A stretch of 16,776 nucleotides of DNA from contig DKIT01000151.1 in assembly GCA_002454415.1 (NCBI GenBank), positions 1 through 16,776 of the forward strand. The letters are read 5' to 3'. Shown here piece by piece: positions 6,913-14,669 of this stretch. Numbering within the stretch: position 1 is the stretch's first letter; each line of letters opens with the position of its first letter. A program made the position numbers and the translations under genes. This stretch comes from Sphingobacterium sp. UBA6711. Its GTDB lineage: Bacteria; Bacteroidota; Bacteroidia; Sphingobacteriales; Sphingobacteriaceae. The notes under the pieces were generated by a model. It saw only the letters and a list, made by a program, of their open reading frames with translations. It had not been told where the DNA came from and ran no database searches.

Positions 6913-8394
6913 ATGGCAAATTATTTCAACACCTTACCGCTTAGAGAGCAGTTAGAACAATTAAGTCACGCTGAATTCATGGATAACACTGAATTCACGG
7001 ATGGTGTAAATGCTTTAAAAGGTAAAAAAATCGTAATCGTAGGATGTGGTGCACAAGGCTTGAACCAAGGTTTAAACTTAAGAGATAGCGGACTGGACGT
7101 TTCTTATGCTTTACGTAAAGAAGCTATTGAACAAAAAAGAGATTCTTGGAAAAATGCTACGGACAACAACTTTAACGTAGGCACTTACGAAGAATTGATC
7201 CCTACTGCAGATGTGGTCATCAACTTGACACCAGATAAACAACATACTTCAGTAATCAACGCTGTCATGCCTTTAATGAAACAAGGAGCTACATTATCGT
7301 ATTCACACGGTTTCAACATCGTTGAAGAAGGGATGCAAATCCGTAAAGATATTACGGTCATCATGGTTGCTCCAAAATGTCCAGGTTCTGAAGTACGTGC
7401 CGAATATCTTCGTGGTTTTGGTGTACCTACTTTGATCGCTGTTCACCCAGAGAATGATCCACAAGGAAAAGGCTGGGCTGAAGCAAAAGCATATTGTGTA
7501 GGAACAGGTGGACACAAGGCTGGTGTATTGAAATCTTCATTCGTAGCCGAAGTAAAATCAGACTTAATGGGTGAGCAAACTATCCTTTGTGGATTGTTGC
7601 AAACAGGTTCGATCTTATCTTTCGACAAAATGATCGAGAAAGGCATCGAAGCTGGTTACGCATCCAAATTGGTACAATACGGTGTAGAAGTGATTACGGA
7701 AGCCTTGAAACATGGTGGCGTAAGCGGTATGATGGATCGTTTGAGCAACCCTGCAAAAGTAAAAGCTTTCGAGATCTCCGAAGAACTGAAAGATATCATG
7801 CGTCCTTTATTCCAAAAACACCAAGATGATATCATGTCAGGTCACTTTAGCAAGACGATGATGGAAGACTGGGCAAACGGTGATGCAAACCTCTTGAAAT
7901 GGAGAGCTGAAACTGGTGAAACTGCATTCGAAAAAACGCCAGCTGGTGATGTTAAAATCAACGAACAAGAGTATTTTGACAACTACACATTGATGGTTGC
8001 TTTCATCCGTGCAGGTGTGGAATTGGCTTTCGAAACAATGGTTGAAGCAGGTATCAAACCAGAATCAGCATACTACGAATCATTACACGAAACACCATTG
8101 ATCGCTAATACAATTGCTCGTAAGAAGTTGTTCGAAATGAACCGTGTCATCTCTGATACAGCAGAATACGGTTGTTATTTATTCGATCAGGCCTGTAAAC
8201 CATTATTGGCCGATTTCATGAAAACTGTTGACACGGACTTAGTAGGCAAGAACTTCAATGAAGGTAGGGATGCAGCAGTTGACAATGCGCAATTGGTTGT
8301 TATCAATGAAATTTTACGTGATCACCCGGTAGAAATCGTTGGCCGCAAATTGCGTAAAGCGATGACTGCCATGAAAGCGATCAAAACTGTTTAA
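6913..8394 (+). CDS. ilvC: Ketol-acid reductoisomerase (class II, NADPH type)
   Basis: This 493-residue Mg- and NADPH-dependent enzyme isomerises and reduces acetolactate and acetohydroxybutanoate. It is the long class II form with a duplicated C-terminal knotted domain, nearly colinear with E. coli IlvC (491 residues). The Rossmann motif is IVGCGAQGLNQG (42-53). Cofactor-phosphate contacts R68, K69, R76 and S78 and catalytic H132, D217 and E221 fall at the same numbers as I recall for E. coli. EQEYFDNYTLMVAFIRAGVE and SAYYESLHETPLIANTIAR mark the C-terminal domains. The first residues MANYFNTLPLREQL match the enterobacterial start, confirming the ATG at 6913. It follows the DinB-like gene by 45 bases and is separated from leuC by 134 bases holding a hairpin. 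The gene is intact and shows no sign of frameshift. Confidence 0.98.
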   Translation: MANYFNTLPLREQLEQLSHAEFMDNTEFTDGVNALKGKKIVIVGCGAQGLNQGLNLRDSGLDVSYALRKEAIEQKRDSWKNATDNNFNVGTYEELIPTADVVINLTPDKQHTSVINAVMPLMKQGATLSYSHGFNIVEEGMQIRKDITVIMVAPKCPGSEVRAEYLRGFGVPTLIAVHPENDPQGKGWAEAKAYCVGTGGHKAGVLKSSFVAEVKSDLMGEQTILCGLLQTGSILSFDKMIEKGIEAGYASKLVQYGVEVITEALKHGGVSGMMDRLSNPAKVKAFEISEELKDIMRPLFQKHQDDIMSGHFSKTMMEDWANGDANLLKWRAETGETAFEKTPAGDVKINEQEYFDNYTLMVAFIRAGVELAFETMVEAGIKPESAYYESLHETPLIANTIARKKLFEMNRVISDTAEYGCYLFDQACKPLLADFMKTVDTDLVGKNFNEGRDAAVDNAQLVVINEILRDHPVEIVGRKLRKAMTAMKAIKTV

Positions 8395-8455
8395 AAAGTT
8401 CTTACGAAATTATTCATGCCCCAAAATCATGGATATTTAGTAATTTAGTATATTG

Positions 8456-8498
8456 AAATCGGGGTGATATTGAGACATTTACAATATCACCTTGATTT
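8456..8498 (+). repeat. 17-bp hairpin in the ilvC-leuC spacer
   Basis: Bases 8456-8472 pair with 8482-8498 over 17 positions around a nine-base loop; 15 pairs are Watson-Crick and two are G-U wobbles on the + strand transcript. The core GGTGATATTG/CAATATCACC is perfect. The sequence after it (ATATGAAAATAAC) lacks a T tract, so simple intrinsic termination is unlikely. It sits about 60 bases after ilvC and 30 before leuC, at the boundary of the ilv and leu halves. Possible roles are mRNA stabilisation, processing, partial attenuation or a protein site; the sequence does not decide. Confidence 0.6.
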
Positions 8499-8528
8499 AT
8501 ATGAAAATAACATAAGAGAGATTAAAAA

Positions 8529-9926
8529 ATGTCAAAAACATTAGTAGAAAAGATTTGGGATGCTCACGTCGTCAAGCGTGAAGAAGGGTTTCCGGATATT
8601 ATATATATCGATACCCACTTGATTCATGAGGTTACTTCACCTCAAGCTTTTGATGGCTTACGCAAAGGAGGAATCCCAGTTTTTCGTCCAAAGCAAACGG
8701 TAGCTACTGCCGACCACAACGTACCAACACTCAACCAACATTTACCGATCAAAGAAGAGCTATCGCGCTATCAAGTAGATATGCTGACCAAAAATTGTGC
8801 TGAATTTGGTATCGAATTATATGGTTTGGGACACCCATACCAGGGGATTGTACACGTTATTGGTCCAGAGCTAGGCATTACCCTACCGGGTAAAACAATG
8901 GTGTGTGGCGATAGCCATACCTCCACGCACGGTGCTTTTGGAGCTATTGCTTTTGGTATCGGAACCTCTCAGGTTGAACAGGTCTTCGCCACACAATGTT
9001 TATTGCAGTCGAAGCCGAAAACAATGAAAATCGAAGTTAACGGTACTCTTCAAAAAGGTGTTGGAGCAAAAGATATCATCCTATATATCATCTCCAAAAT
9101 TTCTGCTGCGGGCGGTACAGGTTACTTTATAGAATATGCTGGTTCGGCAATCCGCTCATTAAGTATGGAAGCGCGTATGACCATCTGTAACATGAGTATC
9201 GAAATGGGCGCTCGCGGAGGCTTAATTGCACCAGATCAGATCACTTTTGACTATGTGGAAGGCCGTGAATTCGCACCGAAAGGTGAAGAATGGGATAAAG
9301 CACTTGCCTACTGGAAAACATTGTATTCTGACGAAGATGCCATCTTTGATAAAGTATTGACTTTTGATGCTGCTGACATTGCCCCAATGATTACGTACGG
9401 TACTAATCCTGGCATGGGTATGGGTATCGCAGAACATATCCCTGCTACTAACGCACAACCGGAATCAGAAAGACCATCGTACCAAAAAGCATTGGATTAC
9501 ATGGGCTTTAAAGATGATTCAGTCGTATTAGGTAACCGTGTTGATTATGTTTTCATCGGAAGCTGTACCAATTCCCGTATTGAAGATTTACGTGAAGTAG
9601 CTTCGTTCGTCCAAGGCAAACAAAAAGCACAAGACGTTGAAGTATGGATTGTACCGGGCTCAAAACAAGTAGAGAAACAAGCCAAAGAAGAAGGACTGGA
9701 TAAAATATTTGAAGCGGCAGGATTCCAGCTACGTGAACCAGGCTGTTCGGCATGTTTAGGTATGAACGAAGATAAGATCCCTGCTGGTAAATATTGCGTT
9801 TCGACTTCAAATAGAAATTTCGAAGGGCGTCAGGGACCGAATGCCCGCACCATGCTGGTATCTCCTTTGACAGCAGCAGCAGCGGCAGTAACAGGTAAAG
9901 TAACAGATGTAAGAGAGTTGATCTAA
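8529..9926 (+). CDS. leuC: 3-isopropylmalate dehydratase large subunit
   Basis: This 465-residue aconitase-family subunit, with LeuD, isomerises 2-isopropylmalate to 3-isopropylmalate in leucine synthesis. The [4Fe-4S] ligands are visible as GSCTNSRIEDL (C346) and EPGCSACLGMN (C406 and C409), matching E. coli LeuC closely in position. Other family segments are LIHEVTSPQAFDGLR (31-45), ADHNVPT (61-67), VCGDSHTSTHGAFGAIAFGIG (125-145) and the end with SNRNFEGRQG. It starts after an A-rich, purine-rich stretch, AAGAGAGATTAAAAA, just before the ATG at 8529; MSKTLVEKIWDAHVV is the normal N terminus. leuD starts 10 bases after the stop. Aconitase A would be far longer and a single chain, so LeuC is secure; a homoaconitase role is unlikely because leuB and leuA lie in the same run. 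Confidence 0.97.
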   Translation: MSKTLVEKIWDAHVVKREEGFPDIIYIDTHLIHEVTSPQAFDGLRKGGIPVFRPKQTVATADHNVPTLNQHLPIKEELSRYQVDMLTKNCAEFGIELYGLGHPYQGIVHVIGPELGITLPGKTMVCGDSHTSTHGAFGAIAFGIGTSQVEQVFATQCLLQSKPKTMKIEVNGTLQKGVGAKDIILYIISKISAAGGTGYFIEYAGSAIRSLSMEARMTICNMSIEMGARGGLIAPDQITFDYVEGREFAPKGEEWDKALAYWKTLYSDEDAIFDKVLTFDAADIAPMITYGTNPGMGMGIAEHIPATNAQPESERPSYQKALDYMGFKDDSVVLGNRVDYVFIGSCTNSRIEDLREVASFVQGKQKAQDVEVWIVPGSKQVEKQAKEEGLDKIFEAAGFQLREPGCSACLGMNEDKIPAGKYCVSTSNRNFEGRQGPNARTMLVSPLTAAAAAVTGKVTDVRELI

Positions 9927-9936
9927 GCAGAAAAAA

Positions 9937-10527
9937 ATGAAAAAATTTGAAACTTTAACGTCCCAGGTAGTCCCTCTACCTATCGAAAATATTGATACCG
10001 ATCAAATTATTCCCGCACGTTTTCTAAAAGCGACTACGCGTGAAGGTTTTGGTGATAATTTATTCCGCGATTGGCGTTTTGACACAGACAATCAGCCTAA
10101 AACTGACTTTGTATTGAACAACCCGACCTATACGGGAAAAATATTGGTTGCCGGTAAAAACTTTGGTTGTGGTTCAAGCCGCGAGCATGCCGCATGGGCT
10201 ATTCAAGACTATGGTTTTGATGTGGTCATCAGCTCATTCTTCGCCGATATATTCAAAGGAAATGCCCTTAACAATGGTGTATTACCAATACAAGTACCGG
10301 AAGAATTTTTAGGAAAAATCTTCGAATTGGTACAGCAAAATCCGAATACAGAAATCATCGTCGATCTGGAGAAACAAACGGTCATGTTGACAGAAACAGG
10401 TGATCAATTTGAATTTGAAATCAATCCATACAAAAAATCATGCTTGATCAATGGATATGATGACATTGATTTTATCCTTAATCAAAAAGATTCAATCGAA
10501 GCATTTGAAGCAAACAGACAATGGTAG
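9937..10527 (+). CDS. leuD: 3-isopropylmalate dehydratase small subunit
   Basis: This 196-residue subunit supplies the swivelling C-terminal aconitase domain of isopropylmalate isomerase and completes the active site made with LeuC. Family motifs are ENIDTDQIIPARFLK (17-31), the signature GCGSSREHAAWAI (77-89) and FADIFKGNALNNGVLP (102-117). The length is normal for bacterial LeuD (about 200). It is 10 bases after leuC, as expected for two subunits made in equal amounts. Its last codons overlap the start of the following ABC ATPase gene by seven bases (ATGGTAG, 10521-10527), which suggests translational coupling between an amino acid enzyme and an unrelated ATPase. Confidence 0.97.
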   Translation: MKKFETLTSQVVPLPIENIDTDQIIPARFLKATTREGFGDNLFRDWRFDTDNQPKTDFVLNNPTYTGKILVAGKNFGCGSSREHAAWAIQDYGFDVVISSFFADIFKGNALNNGVLPIQVPEEFLGKIFELVQQNPNTEIIVDLEKQTVMLTETGDQFEFEINPYKKSCLINGYDDIDFILNQKDSIEAFEANRQW

Positions 10528-11999
10528 ATCCTGTCGTCCATATTGCCAATTTAACCATTCAGTACGGTAAAGATACCGTACTGCAAGACTTAAATTGGCA
10601 AATTTTTCCTGGCGAGCAATGGATCTTAGGCGGTCCGAGCGGTACAGGAAAAACCACACTTGCAAAAGCGATTGCCGGGCAATTGAAGTATGAAGGCCAG
10701 ATCACATTCCACCTTGACCCAACGAGCCTATTGCCGGCAAAAATTCACTACGTTTCCAATTGGTTTCAATTTACCAATCTCGAAGGTGATCGCAACTTCT
10801 ACTATCAGCAGCGTTACAACAAATTCGCGAAAAACGACACATTAACTGTTTTTGCCGAGTTGAAACATTTTGCACAGGAAGAACAGCTTTCTTTTGAAAA
10901 CGTACGTTCTTACCTGAACATTTTTGGATTCGAGAATTTCAAAGATCAGCAGTTGATTGAACTTTCGAGTGGTGAACACAAAAGACTGCAATTGATTAAA
11001 GCCTTGTGGCTTCAACCTCAGCTGCTCATTATTGACCAGCCTTATACAGGACTAGATGCACAGTCTAGAAAAGATCTCAATCAGATTTTCGATCAGCTTG
11101 CGGATAAGGGTGTCACCTTGTTGTTGATAAGTAATGATGACGAACAGCCCAACTGCATCAATCGTTTTGCAGAGATTCAGGAAGGGAAAATCGTGACTCG
11201 CCAATGTAGTGAAGAGCTATCCAAAGGTTTGCCCCGAACAAGAAAGGCGCTGCCTTATTTTCTGCAACAGGCTCCTCAGGTATCCTCCCAGGTCATGGTA
11301 AAAATGAATAAGATCAATATTTCATACGGCGAAAAACAAGTCTTAAAGAATATTGACTGGGAAGTAAAAGCTGGCGAAAAATGGTTGCTACAAGGACATA
11401 ATGGTTCAGGAAAATCTACGTTGCTCAGCTTAATCAACGGAGATCATCCACAGGCTTACGCCAATGATATCCATCTTTTTGGTAAAAAAAGAGGATCTGG
11501 AGAAAGCATTTGGGATATCAAAGAACATTTGGGTATTATATCACCCGAATTACATTGGTACTATGATATGAATGCCAACGTTGGACAGACTATCGCTTCG
11601 GGATTTTTTGATTCCATGAGCCTCTACCAACGATTAGGATTTGAACAACAGCAAAAGCTCGAACAAATTCTCCATTTTTTTGACCTCAAAGAAGTCAAAC
11701 ACAAAACATTGGGATCATTACCTTTAGGCCAGCAACGTTTGGTTCTATTGGCTCGCACGATTGTGAAACATCCTGAGTTGCTGATTTTGGACGAACCCTG
11801 TCAAGGGCTGGACAAAGAGCAAACCCAGTATTTCAATGACGTCATTGATGACCTCAGTAAAAGCGGCCAAACCCTCATATATGTAGGACACTTCCAAACC
11901 CAACTACCAACTTGTATTGACAATAAAATCGTGTTGGAAAAGGGAGAAGTAAAGGCTGTATCCGAAGTTATCCACAAAAAAGAGGCTTTATCAACATAA
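10521..11999 (+). CDS. ModF-like tandem ABC ATPase without membrane domain
   Basis: This 492-residue protein has two ABC nucleotide-binding domains and no transmembrane or substrate-binding region, in the arrangement of E. coli ModF. Domain 1 (about 1-235): Walker A GPSGTGKT (38-45), signature LSSGE (148-152), Walker B LLIID (168-172). Domain 2 (about 258-485): Walker A GHNGSGKS (292-299), signature LPLGQ (400-404), Walker B LLILDE with E425, H-loop YVGH (H457). The segment GDHPQAYANDIHLFG then RGSGESIWDIK (307-334) is characteristic of ModF. Domain 1 has Q173 in place of the catalytic glutamate and ISNDDEQ where the H-loop histidine should be, so it probably binds ATP without efficient hydrolysis. 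The role of ModF itself is poorly defined; a link to molybdate is from its E. coli neighbours, and no mod gene is seen here. The start overlaps leuD by seven bases. Confidence 0.85.
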   Translation: MVDPVVHIANLTIQYGKDTVLQDLNWQIFPGEQWILGGPSGTGKTTLAKAIAGQLKYEGQITFHLDPTSLLPAKIHYVSNWFQFTNLEGDRNFYYQQRYNKFAKNDTLTVFAELKHFAQEEQLSFENVRSYLNIFGFENFKDQQLIELSSGEHKRLQLIKALWLQPQLLIIDQPYTGLDAQSRKDLNQIFDQLADKGVTLLLISNDDEQPNCINRFAEIQEGKIVTRQCSEELSKGLPRTRKALPYFLQQAPQVSSQVMVKMNKINISYGEKQVLKNIDWEVKAGEKWLLQGHNGSGKSTLLSLINGDHPQAYANDIHLFGKKRGSGESIWDIKEHLGIISPELHWYYDMNANVGQTIASGFFDSMSLYQRLGFEQQQKLEQILHFFDLKEVKHKTLGSLPLGQQRLVLLARTIVKHPELLILDEPCQGLDKEQTQYFNDVIDDLSKSGQTLIYVGHFQTQLPTCIDNKIVLEKGEVKAVSEVIHKKEALST

Positions 12000-12176
12000 A
12001 AAATGTGGAAAACTTCAATTAATTTGAAAATAAGAACAAAAAAATTAAAAGAGCATCAAGATATCGGCAAAACATTGGAAATCAAAAGTCAAAAATAAAG
12101 ACAATTCAATAGGTCTTAGGCCTATCTTCCAAAGTTTCCATATACCTATCTCTGATAGCTCAATACTAAAAATACA
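12000..12176 (+). other. 177-base spacer between the ABC ATPase gene and leuB
   Basis: An A-rich spacer with no gene I trust. It holds two small hairpins (12109-12125 and CTATC/GATAG at 12146-12158) and, just before leuB, AATACTAAAAA (12162-12172), an 11-mer also found at 4003-4013 before ilvB. A lysine-rich 31-codon open frame (12003-12098) is probably chance in A-rich sequence. No terminator with a T tract is seen, so readthrough from the ATPase gene to leuB is plausible; a weak internal promoter cannot be excluded. Confidence 0.4.
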
Positions 12177-13250
12177 ATGAAGAAAAATATTTTAATCATA
12201 CCTGGAGACGGCATCGGCCAAGAAGTAACAACTTGGGGTAAAAAAGTTTTAGAAAAAATCGGTGAAAATTATGGTCATGAATTCAGCTTTGATGAAGCTA
12301 TCATGGGCCATACTGCAATTGAGGCTACGGGCAACCCTCTTCCTGATGAAACATTAGCGAAAGCAAAAGCTTCTGATGCGATCCTTTTCGGCGCCATTGG
12401 CCATATCAAGTATGATAATGATCCTTCTGCTAAAGTAAGACCTGAACAAGGCTTGTTGAAAATCCGTAAGGAACTAGGTCTTTACGCAAATCTTCGTCCA
12501 ATCCTTTTATTCGATGAGTTATTGGATGCTTCAAGTTTAAAGCCTGAAATTCTTCAAGGAACAGATATTCTTTTCTTCCGCGAACTGACCGGAGACGTCT
12601 ATTTTGGTGAGAAAAACCGCAACGAAGACAATACTTTCGCTTCAGATTTGATGAACTACCACCGTTACGAAGTTGAACGTATCGCACGTAAAGCTTATGA
12701 TGCAGCACGTACACGTAACAAAAGGCTATGCTCTGTTGATAAAGCCAATGTATTGGAAACATCCCGCCTTTGGAGAGAAGTGGTACAAGAAATCGCAAAA
12801 GAATATCCGGATGTTGAAACTGAGCACATGTTTATCGATAATGCGGCCATGCAATTGGTGAAAAATCCGAAAAAATTCGATGTGGTATTGACAGCCAATC
12901 TTTTTGGTGATATCTTGACAGACGAAGCATCACAGATCGCAGGCTCAATGGGTATGTTGGCTTCTGCTTCCGTAGGTGATGGCACAGGCTTCTTCGAACC
13001 TATTCACGGCTCTGCACACGATATCGCTGGTCAAAATAAAGCAAATCCACTGGCTTCTATTTTATCTGCAGCCTTGATGCTTGATATTAGCTTTGGTCTA
13101 CAGGAGGAAGCTAAAGCTGTTACCAACGCTGTTGCTGAAACATTAAAAGCTGGTTGGAGAACTGGTGATATTGCCAACAGCAGCACAGAAGCTTCAAAAA
13201 TCTTAGGAACTCAGGAAATGGGTGAAAAAGTATTGGAGTTTATTAAATAG
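12177..13250 (+). CDS. leuB: 3-isopropylmalate dehydrogenase
   Basis: This 357-residue NAD-dependent enzyme oxidises and decarboxylates 3-isopropylmalate to 2-oxoisocaproate, the leucine precursor. The N terminus has IPGDGIGQEV (8-17). The substrate loop QGLLKIRKELGLYANLRP (91-108) is the LeuB-type segment that separates it from isocitrate dehydrogenase. Active-site residues are Y142 in RELTGDVYFG (135-144), K189 in VDKANVL, D221 in the DNAAMQL segment, and D245 and D249 in GDILTDEASQ. GFFEPIHGSAHDIAGQNKANP (271-291) is the NAD-binding region. The usual motif is RELTGG; here G is replaced by D at position 140, and the tyrosine is kept. leuB is separated from the preceding ATPase gene by 177 bases and from leuA by 41, so leuB and leuA form a tight pair. 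Confidence 0.96.
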   Translation: MKKNILIIPGDGIGQEVTTWGKKVLEKIGENYGHEFSFDEAIMGHTAIEATGNPLPDETLAKAKASDAILFGAIGHIKYDNDPSAKVRPEQGLLKIRKELGLYANLRPILLFDELLDASSLKPEILQGTDILFFRELTGDVYFGEKNRNEDNTFASDLMNYHRYEVERIARKAYDAARTRNKRLCSVDKANVLETSRLWREVVQEIAKEYPDVETEHMFIDNAAMQLVKNPKKFDVVLTANLFGDILTDEASQIAGSMGMLASASVGDGTGFFEPIHGSAHDIAGQNKANPLASILSAALMLDISFGLQEEAKAVTNAVAETLKAGWRTGDIANSSTEASKILGTQEMGEKVLEFIK

Positions 13251-13291
13251 TATACCCTTTTTAATTTGTAAATCTTTTGAATTAAGAAATT

Positions 13292-14455
13292 ATGTTACAC
13301 GATCCTAATCATCTTTACATTTTCGACACCACCTTACGTGATGGCGAACAGGTACCAGGCTGCCAATTAACTACTCCAGAGAAAATTGAGATCGCTAAAG
13401 ACCTGGAAAAACTAGGGGTGGATATTATCGAAGCCGGTTTCCCAGTGTCTAGCCCTGGTGATTTTCAATCGGTGGTAGAATTATCTAAAGCGGTAAACGA
13501 TGTCATTATATGTGCATTGACCCGTGCCAACCAAAACGATATTGACGTAGCTGCCGAGGCATTAAAATATGCCAAACGCCCACGCATCCATACCGGTATT
13601 GGTTCTTCGGACATGCATATCAAATATAAATTCAACAGCACAAGAGAAGAAATTTTAGAACGTGCCGTTGCGGCTGTAAAACATGCCAAATCCTATGTGG
13701 AAGATGTGGAGTTTTACGCAGAAGATGCCGGTCGCGCAGACCTGGAATTTCTAGCTAAGATGGTTGAATCGGTGATTGCTGCCGGCGCTACCGTAGTCAA
13801 CATCCCTGATACAAATGGTTATTGTTTACCAGATCAATATGGTTCAAAAATCAAATACCTCAAGGAAAATGTACGCAATATCGATCAGGCCATTATTTCA
13901 GCACATTGCCATAATGACTTGGGACTTGCAACTGCAAATTCTATTGCTGCGATACAAAATGGTGCCCGTCAAGTAGAATGTACCATCAACGGTATCGGTG
14001 AACGTGCAGGAAACACGTCCCTTGAAGAAGTAGCCATGATCCTTAAAGTGCACAACCAAGCATTTGGAAGTTTAACATCAAATATCGATAGCCGCATGTT
14101 TACGTACTTATCCCGCAAGGTAAGTGACATGATGAACATGCCTGTGCAGCCGAATAAAGCAATCGTAGGTCGCAATGCGTTTGCGCATAGCTCAGGTATA
14201 CACCAAGATGGCTTCTTAAAACACCGTGAGAACTATGAGATCATCAGACCAGAAGATGTTGGTCTCGTTGAAGCCGATATTATCTTAACGGCCCGTTCGG
14301 GAAGACATGCGCTTAAGCATCATTTGGAGCGTTTAGGCTTCCATCTTGAAAAAGATGATTTAGCTGATTGCTATCAACGCTTCTTGGTTTTGGCCGACGA
14401 AAAGAAAAATATTTGTGATGATGACCTAAAAAGCCTCATCCAAGAAAAAATATAA
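13292..14455 (+). CDS. leuA: 2-isopropylmalate synthase lacking the C-terminal regulatory domain
   Basis: This 387-residue DRE-TIM metallolyase condenses acetyl-CoA with 2-oxoisovalerate, the committed step to leucine. Motifs in order: FDTTLRDGEQVPGCQLT (11-27) with metal ligand D17, EAGFPVSSPGD (47-57), ALTRAN (75-80), VNIPDTNGY (169-177), SAHCHNDLGLATAN (203-216) with H205 and H207, and NGIGERAGNTSLEE (233-246). The SGIHQDG segment (about 305) and the linker follow, and the chain ends just where the LeuA dimer/allosteric domain would begin; E. coli LeuA is about 523 residues. The stop is followed within ten bases by a terminator, so no continuation exists downstream. Homocitrate or citramalate synthases share the catalytic domain, but neighbours leuB, leuC and leuD favour LeuA. 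It is the last gene of the run. Confidence 0.92.
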   Translation: MLHDPNHLYIFDTTLRDGEQVPGCQLTTPEKIEIAKDLEKLGVDIIEAGFPVSSPGDFQSVVELSKAVNDVIICALTRANQNDIDVAAEALKYAKRPRIHTGIGSSDMHIKYKFNSTREEILERAVAAVKHAKSYVEDVEFYAEDAGRADLEFLAKMVESVIAAGATVVNIPDTNGYCLPDQYGSKIKYLKENVRNIDQAIISAHCHNDLGLATANSIAAIQNGARQVECTINGIGERAGNTSLEEVAMILKVHNQAFGSLTSNIDSRMFTYLSRKVSDMMNMPVQPNKAIVGRNAFAHSSGIHQDGFLKHRENYEIIRPEDVGLVEADIILTARSGRHALKHHLERLGFHLEKDDLADCYQRFLVLADEKKNICDDDLKSLIQEKI

Positions 14456-14462
14456 AAAAAGG

Positions 14463-14487
14463 AAGGCTGCAGATGCAGCCTTTTTTT
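14463..14487 (+). terminator. Intrinsic terminator after leuA
   Basis: AAGGCTGC (14463-14470) pairs with GCAGCCTT (14475-14482) around the loop AGAT, followed by a T tract to 14487 and preceded by an A run. It lies eight bases after the leuA stop codon and should end the ilv/leu transcript before ilvA. Confidence 0.92.
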
Positions 14488-14643
14488 ATCATAAACACAT
14501 TTTTTTAAAAAGGATCCAAATGACACGTAGCTGATTATTATTTTATCACGCGTTCAAACGATCTTCCATTCAAAATCAATTCAAATTAAACACTGTATAG
14601 GTAGAATCTCTCATATAACAACGAATATCTGCGTTTTATTTGC

Positions 14644-14650
14644 TACCTTA
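14644..14650 (+). promoter_or_regulatory. Candidate -7 element of the ilvA promoter
   Basis: TACCTTA at 14644-14650, within TGCTACCTT, repeats the nine bases TGCTACCTT found at the proposed ilvE promoter (1242-1250). No TTG lies at the right distance upstream, so the -33 element is weak. It sits about 20 bases before the ilvA start, and ilvA needs its own promoter because a terminator precedes it. Confidence 0.35.
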
Positions 14651-14669
14651 ACTAGGCAATCATCTAACA

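Noticed and set aside
12003..12098. Lysine-rich 31-codon open frame between the ABC ATPase gene and leuB
   Set aside because: The spacer is very A-rich, which by itself yields Lys/Ile/Asn-rich short frames; there is no family similarity or other support.
14553..14585. Three TTCAAA repeats upstream of ilvA (14553, 14569, 14580)
   Set aside because: The spacings (16 and 11 bases) are irregular and the hexamer is common in A+T-rich DNA, so I do not call an operator.
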